Assembly (NCBI GenBank): GCA_016218805.1
Contig: JACRCW010000169.1
Coordinates: forward strand, 62,001 to 126,000
From: Deltaproteobacteria bacterium
GTDB lineage: Bacteria > Myxococcota > JACRCW01
Direction: 5' to 3'
Length of the DNA: 64,000 nucleotides
Shown here: in pieces, positions 8,320-17,077 of the stretch
Layout of the letters: every line of letters starts with the position of its first letter
Position numbering within the stretch: position 1 is the stretch's first letter
Made by a program: the position numbers and the translations under genes
Notes under the pieces: generated by a model
The model's database searches: none
Told to the model about the DNA's origin: nothing
What the model saw: only the letters and a program-made list of their open reading frames with translations

Positions 8320-9048
8320 TCAGTTCCTACGCTCAACCGTGGCGTCCAGCCCGTCTACCTCCGCCGCCACGCGCGCCCGCCAACCGGGTCCCAACAGAGT
8401 GTCCAGCGGCGTGGCCAGGTCCGCGGGGACCGGCGCGTGGAGCGCCAGCGCTTCCCCCGTCACCGGGTGCGTCAACGTGAGCCGGTGCGCGTGCAGCGCC
8501 AGCCGCGTGGGTCCGCCCTGCCCAACCAGCGCGCGGTTGAAGCGGTTGTCACCGTGTGACGCGTCCCCCACCACGGGGTGGCGCAGGTGCTTGAGGTGGC
8601 GGCGGACCTGGTGGTGGCGCCCGGTGTGGATCTCCACGGCCACCAGCGTCACGCGCTCCGTCACGCCCGGGCACAGCGCGCGCACCGTGGAGCGGGCGTC
8701 CCGGCGGACGCCGTCCTCGCCGGTGACGGGGTGGTCCACCACCTGCGCACCCTCCAGGTTGCCCCGCACCAGCGCCAGGTAGTGCTTGCGGGTGGGCGGT
8801 CCGTGCCAGGCGTCCTGCAGCGCGCGCGCCGTGTCCGCGTCCAGCGCCAGCAGCACCACGCCGCTGGCGCCCCGGTCCAGCCGGTGCACGCCAAAGACCG
8901 GCACGCCCAGCACCGCACGCGCATGACGGGCCAGTGACTCCTCGCGCGGGCCTGACCATGCCGAGTTGTGGACGAGGAGCCCGGAGGGCTTGAGCCACGC
9001 GACGAGGTGGGGGTCGCGGTGGAGCAGCGGGAGCGGATCAGCCGGCAT
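8320..9048 (-). CDS. truC: RluA-family pseudouridine synthase (TruC-like)
   Basis: This 242-residue protein isomerises uridine to pseudouridine in RNA. The catalytic motif HRLDRGASG contains the essential Asp (D58). Other family marks are WLKPSGLLVHNS at the N-terminus, YLALVRG, TGRHHQVRRHLKHLRHPVVGD and LALHAHRLTLTHPVTGE. There is no S4 domain, and the size fits TruC (tRNA U65) rather than RluC/RluD, so the symbol is a best guess within the family. It is a single gene on the minus strand, 56 bases upstream of a lipoprotein gene in the same orientation. Confidence 0.85.
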   Translation of the reverse strand: MPADPLPLLHRDPHLVAWLKPSGLLVHNSAWSGPREESLARHARAVLGVPVFGVHRLDRGASGVVLLALDADTARALQDAWHGPPTRKHYLALVRGNLEGAQVVDHPVTGEDGVRRDARSTVRALCPGVTERVTLVAVEIHTGRHHQVRRHLKHLRHPVVGDASHGDNRFNRALVGQGGPTRLALHAHRLTLTHPVTGEALALHAPVPADLATPLDTLLGPGWRARVAAEVDGLDATVERRN

Positions 9049-9104
9049 ACCGCGCCTTCATGCCCTGGCGCGCGGACGGCGTCACCTCCCCCCAGGGTGG
9101 CGCG

Positions 9105-10412
9105 CTACGGCTGCGGGATGCCGTTGGCGGCGGCGTTACGCAGCGCCTGCAACAGCGCCGCATCCACGGCGGCCAGGGACGGGACATGCAGCGCGTCCAG
9201 CGTCTGGCTGAACGTGGCGCCGCAGGCGTCCACGGTGCCTTCGGTGAGGATGGTGGTCGGCCCCGCGTCGGCGCCGGTGTCCGCCTGCAGGTCGTAGTAG
9301 GTGCGGTTCACGGTGGCGTCCCAGCACTCCACGCCGTTGAGCACGCTGGTGCCCAGGTCGCCGCCGGTCACCGTGGCCTCGCCGCGGCCCAGCCCCGCGT
9401 TGAAGAACGCCAGCCGGATGTCCAGCGTCTCATCCACCACGCCGCCGTCCGTCTTCATGATGTCCCCGGTGGCAGCAATGTCCACAAAGTCCACGGTGTG
9501 GCTCGCTACGGTGTCCTGCACGTGACCGTACAGGTGATCCAGCGTGACCGGCGCGGCCGTGGGGTTGTCTTCCGGCACAAACGCGTGGAGGTTGGCCAGC
9601 ACAATGGTGTTGACGTTGGTGGGGGTCTGCTGGTCCGGGCCGCGGATGTACAGGGCCACAAAGCGACCGCGCGTCACCGTCCCATGCGCCGGCGCGTTGA
9701 CGTCCAGCCACGCCTTGTTGGCCTCAAAGTCCCACAGCGTCACGCCGGACCCGTAGTCTTCGTTGGTGGCGTCCGGGTTGGCGCCGCCCCAGATGACCAT
9801 GCGGAAGGTGGCCTGGTCGGTGCCCATGCCGCGCAGCAACGCGTACTCGTAGCGGAACGGTTTGTCGCCCTGCGGCACGTTCTCACGGACGTAGACTTCC
9901 ACGGAGTCACCCGCCAGCGGGCTGTCGTTGTCGGGCAGCGGGCCCCAGAGGAACTCGTGCGTCTCAGAGTTGTAGACGGTGGGCTCCAGGTTGTCCGCAA
10001 GGTTGCGGAGCGCGTTCACCAGTGCGGTGATCTGTCCGTTGATCCCCAGCACAATGGGACGCGCCATGGCGGGGTACTCCGCGTCCGCGCCCAGGGTGGG
10101 CAGCGTGCCCGGGCTGGGGGACGGGGGACGGGGGCGCGGGTTGGGGGGTGCCAGCGTGCCCAGGGCGGGCAGCGCACGGCGGGCGGCCGTCAGCTGGGCC
10201 GGGGTGTAATTGGTTCCGCCGGAAGAGGACATCCCGGAGGAGCCGCCCGTTGACGAAGACGAGGACCCCCCGGTGGACGACGAGGACGAGGACGTCCCGC
10301 CGCTGGACGACGAAGACGAACCACCGCCGCCATCGCCATCGTTGCACGCCACCGCACACGCACTGCCAACCACCACCAGGGCCGCCGCGCGGCCAAGCCA
10401 GCTCTTTTGCAT
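9105..10412 (-). CDS. Exported lipoprotein with Ser/Gly-rich linker
   Basis: This 435-residue protein starts at the ATG at 10412, preceded by GGGAGG; a longer frame upstream is ignored. The signal peptide ends in the lipobox AVAC-N, predicting a diacylated lipoprotein. Right after the Cys comes a roughly 50-residue linker of Ser and Gly, typical of surface lipoproteins in this group. The body is unassigned: an Ala/Arg/Leu-rich helical segment (TPAQLTAARRALPALG) and then Asp/Thr-rich probable beta domains. The C-terminus has VECWDATVNRTYYDL and CGATFSQTLDALHVP, suggesting a disulfide-containing exported domain. Function is unknown. Confidence 0.8.
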   Translation of the reverse strand: MQKSWLGRAAALVVVGSACAVACNDGDGGGGSSSSSSGGTSSSSSSTGGSSSSSTGGSSGMSSSGGTNYTPAQLTAARRALPALGTLAPPNPRPRPPSPSPGTLPTLGADAEYPAMARPIVLGINGQITALVNALRNLADNLEPTVYNSETHEFLWGPLPDNDSPLAGDSVEVYVRENVPQGDKPFRYEYALLRGMGTDQATFRMVIWGGANPDATNEDYGSGVTLWDFEANKAWLDVNAPAHGTVTRGRFVALYIRGPDQQTPTNVNTIVLANLHAFVPEDNPTAAPVTLDHLYGHVQDTVASHTVDFVDIAATGDIMKTDGGVVDETLDIRLAFFNAGLGRGEATVTGGDLGTSVLNGVECWDATVNRTYYDLQADTGADAGPTTILTEGTVDACGATFSQTLDALHVPSLAAVDAALLQALRNAAANGIPQP

Positions 10413-10610
10413 GACATGCCTCCCGGGCCCCCGGTCCGTGGGGGCTACCGGGTACATAGACCCGGCCCGGCCCGCGGACCGAAAGCTCCGCCGCGGACCC
10501 GCCGGTTGTGCGCAGCGTCACCGTGAGCCTATGGTCCGCGCGCTTTTTCGCATCCCATGCAGGTAACCTCCCGGGCCCTTGGCGGGGCCAGCGGGGCAGG
10601 AGAGCCGCCC

Positions 10611-11576
10611 ATGGCGTCCAAGTCGTCCGCCACCACCAAGAGCACCAAGCCCGCTGCCGGCAAGACCGGTGGCGCACCCGCAGCCGCACGCAGCACCACC
10701 AAGAAGCCGTGGGATGACGGTGAACCCGCCCCGCGCCCGCGCAATGGCGAAGCGGACGTGGTCCTGGAACGCCTGCGGGAGATCGACCCGTCGTTCACCA
10801 CGCCCCCGGAGAACCGGTACGCCTCCCATATCGTGCGCGGCCGGACCGCCACGCCGGAACTGCTGCCGCACCTCAAGGACGCGGACGCCGGTGCGCGCGC
10901 GGACGCGGCGGAGGCGCTGGGGATCATCGGGGACACCGCCGCCCTGCGGCCGCTGCGCGAGCTGCTGTCCGACGCCGACGCAGACGTGCGGATGAACGCC
11001 GCGCTCGCGCTCATCAAGATCGGGGATGACGCGCTGTTCCCGGAGATCGTCAAGAGCCTGCGCGCGGGGGATCCCAACGTCGTGGTCGGCGCGGCGCTGG
11101 CGCTGGGCCGGCTGGCGGACCGCCGCGTGGTGCCCAACCTGGTGGAGGCGTTCAAGACGCAGAACGAACGCGTGGGCGCCGCGGTGGCGTGGGCGCTGGG
11201 ACAGTGCGGTGACCCGGCGTGCCTGCCCTGGCTGGTGACGGCGGTGGACCAGCGGTTTGCCGCGGCGGCGGTGTGTGAGGCGTTGGGCCGGCTGGGTGAC
11301 CCGCGCGCCATGGCCGCGCTCATCAAGGCGCTGGATGACGAGCTGGAGGACACCCGGGCCTACGCCGCACGCGCGCTGGGGATGCTGAAGCACAAGGCGG
11401 CCTCCGGTGGCCTGGCCGCGCGGGCCGGCGCCCTGGCGGAGAACAAGGCGGTTCCCGCGCTCAAGAAGATCCTCAAGGACCCGTCCAAGAAGGTCCGCCT
11501 GTGCGCCTCCATTGCGCTGTACGAGCTGGGTGACAAGGCGGGCGGCCGGCAGCTGGTGCGCGAACTGGCGGAATGA
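10611..11576 (+). CDS. HEAT-repeat protein
   Basis: This is a 321-residue protein starting at the ATG at 10611, preceded by AGGAGAG. Residues 1-50 are a Lys/Ala/Thr-rich flexible tail. From about residue 80 there are at least seven alpha-alpha repeats of roughly 31 residues with the recurring pattern D-(A/P)-x-(A/V)-R-x-x-A-A-x-A-L-G, for example ARADAAEALGIIGD, VRMNAALALIKIGD, AAVAWALGQCGD and RAYAARALGMLKH. It is therefore a HEAT/PBS-lyase-type scaffold for protein-protein contacts in the cytoplasm. Its stop overlaps the start of the following O-antigen-ligase-like gene (ATGA), so the two are coupled, though no functional link is evident. Confidence 0.88.
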   Translation: MASKSSATTKSTKPAAGKTGGAPAAARSTTKKPWDDGEPAPRPRNGEADVVLERLREIDPSFTTPPENRYASHIVRGRTATPELLPHLKDADAGARADAAEALGIIGDTAALRPLRELLSDADADVRMNAALALIKIGDDALFPEIVKSLRAGDPNVVVGAALALGRLADRRVVPNLVEAFKTQNERVGAAVAWALGQCGDPACLPWLVTAVDQRFAAAAVCEALGRLGDPRAMAALIKALDDELEDTRAYAARALGMLKHKAASGGLAARAGALAENKAVPALKKILKDPSKKVRLCASIALYELGDKAGGRQLVRELAE

Positions 11577-12835
11577 CGTTGTCCCGCGCGCTGTGGGCCG
11601 GCCACGCGGTGGACGCGTGCCTGTACGCCTACGCGCTGGGTGCCGCACTCAACCTGGCCACGGCGCAGGGCTCGCTGCTGCTGTTGCTGGGCGCGTTGGT
11701 GCTGTTGTTGCTTTCCAACGACGCCAGCGCCCGCACCGCGTGGAGTACGCGCCGCGCGGAGCTTGGCCCGGCGCTGTTCTTCCTGGGTGCGTGCGCGCTC
11801 TCCATTGCCGCCACCACGGCCCCGTTTCCCGGCTGGTTTGACGCCACGCGTTTCCGCCCGCTGTTGGGCATCCCGCTGGCGGGGTTGGCGTTCATGGCGC
11901 GGGATAGGAAGGTGGCGCTGCGGTGCGCGGCGCTGTTTGCCGGCGGCTGCGCGCTGCACGCGCTCATTGGCCTCTACCAGGCGCGCACGGGCGCCACGCC
12001 GCTGGCGGACCTGCTGCAGATCCCGCCGGACAAGCGCACCTGGCCTGCACCGGACAGCCCCGGCCTCTTGTCGGCGGCGGGGCTGTTCTACAACCGCGTG
12101 CGCCTGTCGCACGTGCTTGCCTCTGCCTGCGGGGTGGCCGCGGGAATGGCGCTGTTTCACGGCCGGCGCCGTGCGGGCTGGCTGCTGGCTGCCGCGGTGT
12201 CGTTTGCCGGGCTGCTGGCCACGTACGGCCGCGCCGCGCTGGCCGCGCTGCTGGTGTCCCTGCTGCTCGCGGCGGCGTGGCGTGCGCGCGCGCTCCCTGC
12301 CGCCGGAAAGCGCGCGTTGTGGCGCACGGTCGGCGCGGGCGCGGTGGGCGTGATTCTCGTTGTGGCCGCGGTGCCCAGCGTGCGGGACCGCATGGCCTCC
12401 GCCGTGGACGTGTCCCGCAACGCGGACCGCCTGTTCCTGTGGGCGCGCGGCGTGGAAATGGCGCTGGATCACGCACCGTTTGGCACGGGCTTTGGCGGCT
12501 ACGCCGTGGTGCGGGACGCGTATTACGACCGCGTGGATCCCACGCTGCAGTCGCGCGCCATGAGCCACAACCAGCTGCTCACGCTGCTGGCTGAGACGGG
12601 CGTGGCGGGCCTGGTGGGCTGGCTGTGGATGTGGCTTGCCCTGTTCCTGGGCGCGCTGCGCCGCGGTGAGCCGGTGGCCCTGGCCGGCGCCCTGGGGGCG
12701 CTGACGTTCCACGCCGCCACCCTGGCGCATGACCCGCTCTACCAGTCTGAATGCGCCCTGGCCTGGGGCTTCTGCGCCGCCTTGATGCTGGCCGGCGGCG
12801 GAAAACGTGATGACGCGGTGCCCGGCACGCTATAG
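11573..12835 (+). CDS. O-antigen ligase / Wzy-like polytopic membrane protein
   Basis: This 420-residue protein has about ten hydrophobic segments. The family signature is in the second half: NADRLFLWARGVEMALDHAPFGTGFGGYA followed by MSHNQLLTLLAETGVAGLVGWL, the periplasmic loop of the Wzy_C/O-antigen ligase superfamily, where the conserved Arg and the SHNQ-type His are expected to act on lipid-linked glycan. It would join or polymerise surface polysaccharide at the periplasmic face of the inner membrane. It overlaps the upstream HEAT gene by four bases and is followed after 11 bases by phosphofructokinase. The specific glycan is unknown. Confidence 0.87.
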   Translation: MTLSRALWAGHAVDACLYAYALGAALNLATAQGSLLLLLGALVLLLLSNDASARTAWSTRRAELGPALFFLGACALSIAATTAPFPGWFDATRFRPLLGIPLAGLAFMARDRKVALRCAALFAGGCALHALIGLYQARTGATPLADLLQIPPDKRTWPAPDSPGLLSAAGLFYNRVRLSHVLASACGVAAGMALFHGRRRAGWLLAAAVSFAGLLATYGRAALAALLVSLLLAAAWRARALPAAGKRALWRTVGAGAVGVILVVAAVPSVRDRMASAVDVSRNADRLFLWARGVEMALDHAPFGTGFGGYAVVRDAYYDRVDPTLQSRAMSHNQLLTLLAETGVAGLVGWLWMWLALFLGALRRGEPVALAGALGALTFHAATLAHDPLYQSECALAWGFCAALMLAGGGKRDDAVPGTL

Positions 12836-12846
12836 CGGGCGGTGCC

Positions 12847-13893
12847 ATGAAGAAGTTCGGGATCCTCACCAGCGGCGGAGACTGTCCGGGACTCAACGCG
12901 GTCATCCGCGCAGTGACCATGCGCGCGGCCTACCACGACGCGGAAGTGATGGGCATCCGCGGCGGCTGGCGCGGCATGGTCTACCCGGACACCGTCAAGC
13001 TCACGCGCTCCGGCGTGGACGGCATCCTCAAGGAGGGCGGCACCATCCTGGGCATCAGCCGCTTCAGCCCCTACCACGTGCAGGACGGCGTGGCCCGGCT
13101 CGTCGCCAACGTGCGCGAATTCAACCTCCACGGCCTCATTGCCGTGGGCGGTGAAGGCACCCTCAGCCTGGCCCTGCGCCTGCACACCGAGGTGGGGCTG
13201 CGCGTGGTGGGCGTGCCCAAGACCATTGACAACGACGTGAACGCCACGGAGGAGACGTTCGGGTTTGACACGGCCGTTGCCATTGCCACGGAGGCCATTG
13301 ACCGGCTGCGGACCACCGCTGAGGCGCACCAGCGCGTGATTGTGGTGGAGGTCATGGGGCGTGACGCCGGGTGGATTGCCGCGGCGGCGGGCCTGGCCGG
13401 CGGTGCGGAACTGATCCTGGTCCCGGAGCGCCCGGCCCTCCTCAAGGACGTGCTGGAAATGGTGAAGCGCTGGCAGCGCATGGGCCGCACCAGCTCACTC
13501 ATCGTCGTTGCGGAGGGCGCGCTCATCAAACAGCACGCGCAGGGCAGCGCGGAGCTGGTGCTCAGCAACAAGACCACGGACCACATGGGCCGGCCGCGCC
13601 TGGGCGGCGTGGGCGCGTTCCTGGCCCAGGAGATAGAAGCGCAGACCGGCGTGGAGACCCGCGTCACCGTACTGGGGCACACGCAGCGCGGTGGCACCCC
13701 CACCGCGCGGGACCGGATCCTGGCCACGCGCATGGGCGCGTTTGCCGCGGACCTGTGCGGCGGCTCCCGCTGGGGCACCATGGCCGCCCTCAAGTGCGGC
13801 CAGATGGTGGAGGTCACGCTCCAGGACGCCGTGGGCAAGAAGAAGCTGCTGTCCGAGGACCTCTACGAGGTGGCCTCGACGTTCTTTGACTGA
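12847..13893 (+). CDS. pfkA: 6-phosphofructokinase
   Basis: This is a 348-residue PfkA-family enzyme that phosphorylates fructose 6-phosphate in glycolysis. Seen motifs are GILTSGGDCPGLNAVIR (phosphoryl donor site), GGEGT, PKTIDNDV with the catalytic Asp, EAIDRLRTTAEAHQR, VEVMGRDAGW and LGHTQRGGTP. The Gly in GGEGT corresponds to the ATP-type residue, while the Lys in PKTIDND is the residue associated with pyrophosphate-dependent enzymes, a combination also known from actinobacterial-type group III enzymes. ATP is the likelier donor but pyrophosphate cannot be excluded. It lies 11 bases after the membrane protein gene, with a weak ribosome-binding site. Confidence 0.93.
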   Translation: MKKFGILTSGGDCPGLNAVIRAVTMRAAYHDAEVMGIRGGWRGMVYPDTVKLTRSGVDGILKEGGTILGISRFSPYHVQDGVARLVANVREFNLHGLIAVGGEGTLSLALRLHTEVGLRVVGVPKTIDNDVNATEETFGFDTAVAIATEAIDRLRTTAEAHQRVIVVEVMGRDAGWIAAAAGLAGGAELILVPERPALLKDVLEMVKRWQRMGRTSSLIVVAEGALIKQHAQGSAELVLSNKTTDHMGRPRLGGVGAFLAQEIEAQTGVETRVTVLGHTQRGGTPTARDRILATRMGAFAADLCGGSRWGTMAALKCGQMVEVTLQDAVGKKKLLSEDLYEVASTFFD

Positions 13894-13906
13894 CCCACCG
13901 GATCAC

Positions 13907-13935
13907 GCAACAGTGGAACACCCGCGCCGATAAGA
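13907..13935 (+). promoter_or_regulatory. Sigma-28-like promoter element (copy 1 of 3)
   Basis: GCAAC (13907-13911), exactly 14 nt, then GCCGATAAGA (13926-13935). GCCGATAA is the consensus -10 box of FliA/WhiG-type sigma factors, and GCAA falls where their TAAA -35 box is expected (15 nt upstream). The same element with identical spacing occurs at 43055-43083 and, on the minus strand, at 30954-30982. It lies 53 bases before the start of the 145-residue gene. Confidence 0.65.
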
Positions 13936-13988
13936 TGTAGGCAAGGGTAGCATGTGGACTCCCCGGGGGCGGGGGCGAGAGGTGCGTG

Positions 13989-14426
13989 ATGGTGGCCATC
14001 CAGAAGGGCAGCGCCGGTCTCCAGGACATCCGCATGGACATCCGCCAGATGGCCGCCAAGATGGTGCGGCATGACGGCGTCATTGACCGCGGTGACGTCA
14101 AGGACATGCTGCGCCGGGCCACGCCGGACGGCCACCTGAGCAAGAAGAACGCGGATGACCTGGCGTTTGTCTGTCACAAGTACAAGGACCACTTCACCGC
14201 GGACGCGCTGGGCGCGCTGTCCATGGTGCTGGGCGCGTTTGCGGATGACCAGATCAAGCAGGCCAAGGAGCATGAGCGCGAAAAGAAGATTGAGCGCCAC
14301 CTGCTGGAGATTGAGGACCGCATCCAACTGCTCATGAAGGACCGCAAGCTGCGCGAGATGGACGTGGACAAGAAGTCCCGCGTCATCGTGACAGAGCTGT
14401 TCGGGCGCCGGAAGACCCGGACCTGA
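13989..14426 (+). CDS. Hypothetical charged helical protein, 145 aa
   Basis: I do not recognise this family. The start is ATG 13989 (a GTG lies one codon upstream), preceded by GAGAGGT. The protein is strongly charged and helical: an N-terminal DIRMDIRQMAAKMVRHDG, a middle HYKDHFTADALGALSMVLG-like hydrophobic helix, then an extended Lys/Glu-rich helix (EHEREKKIERHLLEIEDRI) ending in KSRVIVTELFGRRKTRT. It has no signal peptide or membrane segment, so it is probably cytoplasmic and possibly oligomeric through the coiled coil. It is preceded by a sigma-28-like promoter element and followed by a hairpin, so it is probably monocistronic. Confidence 0.75.
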   Translation: MVAIQKGSAGLQDIRMDIRQMAAKMVRHDGVIDRGDVKDMLRRATPDGHLSKKNADDLAFVCHKYKDHFTADALGALSMVLGAFADDQIKQAKEHEREKKIERHLLEIEDRIQLLMKDRKLREMDVDKKSRVIVTELFGRRKTRT

Positions 14427-14453
14427 TTCCCCGCTGACATCGCGAGGTTCCCG

Positions 14454-14475
14454 CGCCGCCCCTCCCCGGGCGGCG
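14454..14475 (+). terminator. Rho-independent-like hairpin after the 145-aa gene
   Basis: CGCCGCCC (14454-14461), a six-base loop, then GGGCGGCG (14468-14475) followed by TTT. The T-run is short, as is common in GC-rich genomes. It lies 28 bases after the stop at 14426 and before the fadN leader. The rest of 14427-14655 shows only the GAGGA ribosome-binding site of fadN. Confidence 0.5.
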
Positions 14476-14655
14476 TTTGCGTTCCTGCGCCTTGCGCCCT
14501 GCCCCGCCAACCCCGGCCTGGTCCGTGGCCATGGCGTGACGACGACGTTGCGCGCCGGGGTGCCCTTGCCCTCGCGCCCGACACGCGGCAATGCTCCCGC
14601 GCCTTTTCAAGGTTGGGCCGCGCGCCGCGGCCACCCGAACGCGTCGAGGACACCC

Positions 14656-17052
14656 ATGAGCCATTCATTCCGCAAGGTCGCCGTGCTGGGAGCAGGCGTG
14701 ATGGGCAGCGGCATTGCCGCGCACCTGGCCAACGCCGGCATCCCCAGCCTCCTGCTGGACATCGTGCCTCCGGGCGGCCTCACTGAAGACGACAAGAAGA
14801 AGGGCGTGAAGGCCACGGACCGCTCCTTCCGCAACCGCTTCAGCCAGGGCGGCCTGGAGAAGGCCATCAAGAGTTCGCCGGCGCAGTTCTTCATCAACAC
14901 GGACGCGCGGCTGGTGGAGGTGGGCAACCTTGAGGATGACCTTGCCAAGATTGCCGACTGTGACTGGGTGTGCGAGGTGGTCAAGGAGGACCTGGGCGTC
15001 AAGCGGGACCTGTTCCAGCGCGTGGTGAAACACCTGCACAAGGACGCCATCCTCTCCTCCAACACCTCCGGTCTGAAGATCCAGTCCATGATGGAGGGCT
15101 TTTCCGCCGACGTGCGGCGCCGCTTCCTGGTCACGCACTTCTTCAACCCGGTGCGCTACATGAACCTGCTGGAGGTCATCCCGGGCGCGGAGACCAGCGC
15201 GGATGTCGTGGGGCGGTTCAAGGAGTTTGGCAGCCTGGTGCTGGGCAAGGGCGTGGTGATGGGCAAGGACACGCCCAACTTCATTGGCAACCGCATTGGC
15301 GTGTACGGCATCATGGAGACCATCCGCGTGATGATGGAGGATGGCTACAACATTGATGAGGTGGACGCGGTGTTCGGCACCGCCATGGGCCGCGCCAAGA
15401 GCGCGGTGTTCCGCACGGCGGACGTGGTGGGGCTGGACACGTTCGTGCACGTTTCACAGAACTGCTACGACAACCTCCCCGACGACGAGATGCGCGACGT
15501 CTTCAAGGTCCCGGACTTCATCAAGGAGATGGTCAAGCGCAACATGCTGGGCAACAAGAGCGGCCAGGGCTTCTACAAGAAGGTGGGCAGCGAGATCCTG
15601 ACGCTCAACCTCAAGACGTTTGAATACGAGCCCAAGAAGAAGGTCCGCTCCGACGCGCTGGGCGCCGTCAAGGACATGGATGACCCGGGCGAGAAGTGCC
15701 GCACGCTGTGCTTTGCCGACGACCGGCTGGGTGCGCTGGCGTGGAAGGTCACCTCCCGCACGCTGGCCTACGCCGCGCGCCGCATTGGCGAGATTGCCGA
15801 CGACATTGTCAACATTGACCGCGCGATGCGCTGGGGCTTTGGCTGGGAGCAGGGGCCGTTTGAGAGCTGGGACAGCCTGGGCGTGGGTGATGCGTGCACG
15901 CGCATGGACCGCGACGGGACGCCGGTGGATGCGCGCGTGCGGGACATGCTCAAGGGCGGCCGGCAGCGTTTCTATGAGAGCCACGGCGGCGTGAAGACGT
16001 ACTTTGACTTTGCGCGCAACGCGCCGGTCAACGTGGACGAGGGCTTCCGCGTGATGCGCGTGCCCGCGCTCAAGGAAGCCGGACATACGCTCAAGGAGAA
16101 CATGGGCGCGTCCATCCTGGACCTGGGTGACGGCATCCTGGGCCTGGAGTTCCACACCAAGATGAACGCCATTGATGCGGACATTGTGGAGATGTTGAAC
16201 CAGGCGGTGGAGATGGCCGAGTCCGACTACCTGGGCCTGGTCATTGCCAACGATGGACCGCTGTTCAGCGCCGGCGCCAACCTGATGCTCATCTACATGG
16301 AGGCGCAGAACCAGGCGTGGGACAACATCCGCAAGGCGGTGACGGAGCTGCAGGCGTCCTACCAGCGCATGCGGTACTGCAAGGTTCCCGTCGTGGCGGC
16401 GCCCTTCCAGCTGACCCTGGGCGGCGGCTGCGAGATGTGCCTGTGGGCCCCCAGCGTGCGCGCGCACGCGGAGCTGTACATGGGCCTGGTGGAGGTGGGC
16501 GTGGGCCTGCTGCCCGCCGGCGGCGGCACCACGGAGATGACCATCCGCGCGGTGGAGAACGCGCCGGATGATCCCGGCTACCCGCTGGAGGGTCTCATCC
16601 GCAAGAACCTGGAGACCATTGCCATGGCCAAAGTGTCCATGAGCGCGGAGGAGGCGCGGCGGCTGGGGTTCCTGCGCCCGTCTGACGGCATCACCCTCAA
16701 CCGGGATCACCTGCTGTACGCCGCCAAGCAGCAGGCACTGGGCATGGCGCGCGCCGGCTACCGCGCCCCGCGTCCCCGCGCGGTGCGGCTGCCCGGTCCC
16801 TCCGCCCGGGCCACCTTCTCCATGGCCCTGCGCGCCATGCGTGACGGCCACATGATGAGCGACCACGACCTGCTCATCAGCGAGAAGATTGCCCACGTGA
16901 TGACGGGCGGTGACACCAGCCCGCGCGTGCTCACCAGCGAGAACCGCCTGCTGGAGCTGGAATGCGAGGCGTTCCTGTCCCTGTGTGGCGAGGTCAAGAC
17001 GCAGGAACGCATCCAGTACATGCTGATGAACAACAAGCCGCTGCGTAACTGA
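14656..17052 (+). CDS. fadN: 3-hydroxyacyl-CoA dehydrogenase / enoyl-CoA hydratase (FadN type)
   Basis: This 798-residue bifunctional fatty-acid oxidation enzyme starts at ATG 14656 after GAGGA; a longer frame begins at 14536. Domain order is dehydrogenase first: NAD-binding GAGVMGSG at 12-19, SSNTSGLKI, and HFFNPVRYMNLLEVI with the catalytic His. The dehydrogenase C-terminal domains follow, and then an enoyl-CoA hydratase domain (about 480-700) with GPLFSAGANL and LGGGCEMCLW as oxyanion-hole regions. This order matches FadN rather than FadB/FadJ, which have hydratase first. It would hydrate enoyl-CoA and oxidise 3-hydroxyacyl-CoA. The thiolase gene follows after 25 bases, completing the cycle in one operon. 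Confidence 0.93.
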   Translation: MSHSFRKVAVLGAGVMGSGIAAHLANAGIPSLLLDIVPPGGLTEDDKKKGVKATDRSFRNRFSQGGLEKAIKSSPAQFFINTDARLVEVGNLEDDLAKIADCDWVCEVVKEDLGVKRDLFQRVVKHLHKDAILSSNTSGLKIQSMMEGFSADVRRRFLVTHFFNPVRYMNLLEVIPGAETSADVVGRFKEFGSLVLGKGVVMGKDTPNFIGNRIGVYGIMETIRVMMEDGYNIDEVDAVFGTAMGRAKSAVFRTADVVGLDTFVHVSQNCYDNLPDDEMRDVFKVPDFIKEMVKRNMLGNKSGQGFYKKVGSEILTLNLKTFEYEPKKKVRSDALGAVKDMDDPGEKCRTLCFADDRLGALAWKVTSRTLAYAARRIGEIADDIVNIDRAMRWGFGWEQGPFESWDSLGVGDACTRMDRDGTPVDARVRDMLKGGRQRFYESHGGVKTYFDFARNAPVNVDEGFRVMRVPALKEAGHTLKENMGASILDLGDGILGLEFHTKMNAIDADIVEMLNQAVEMAESDYLGLVIANDGPLFSAGANLMLIYMEAQNQAWDNIRKAVTELQASYQRMRYCKVPVVAAPFQLTLGGGCEMCLWAPSVRAHAELYMGLVEVGVGLLPAGGGTTEMTIRAVENAPDDPGYPLEGLIRKNLETIAMAKVSMSAEEARRLGFLRPSDGITLNRDHLLYAAKQQALGMARAGYRAPRPRAVRLPGPSARATFSMALRAMRDGHMMSDHDLLISEKIAHVMTGGDTSPRVLTSENRLLELECEAFLSLCGEVKTQERIQYMLMNNKPLRN

Positions 17053-17077
17053 GCGCGACGAGACGAGGAGCACGAAC

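Noticed and set aside
13986..13988. GTG as start of the 145-aa gene
   Set aside because: An ATG follows immediately and is at better spacing from GAGAGGT; the difference is one residue.
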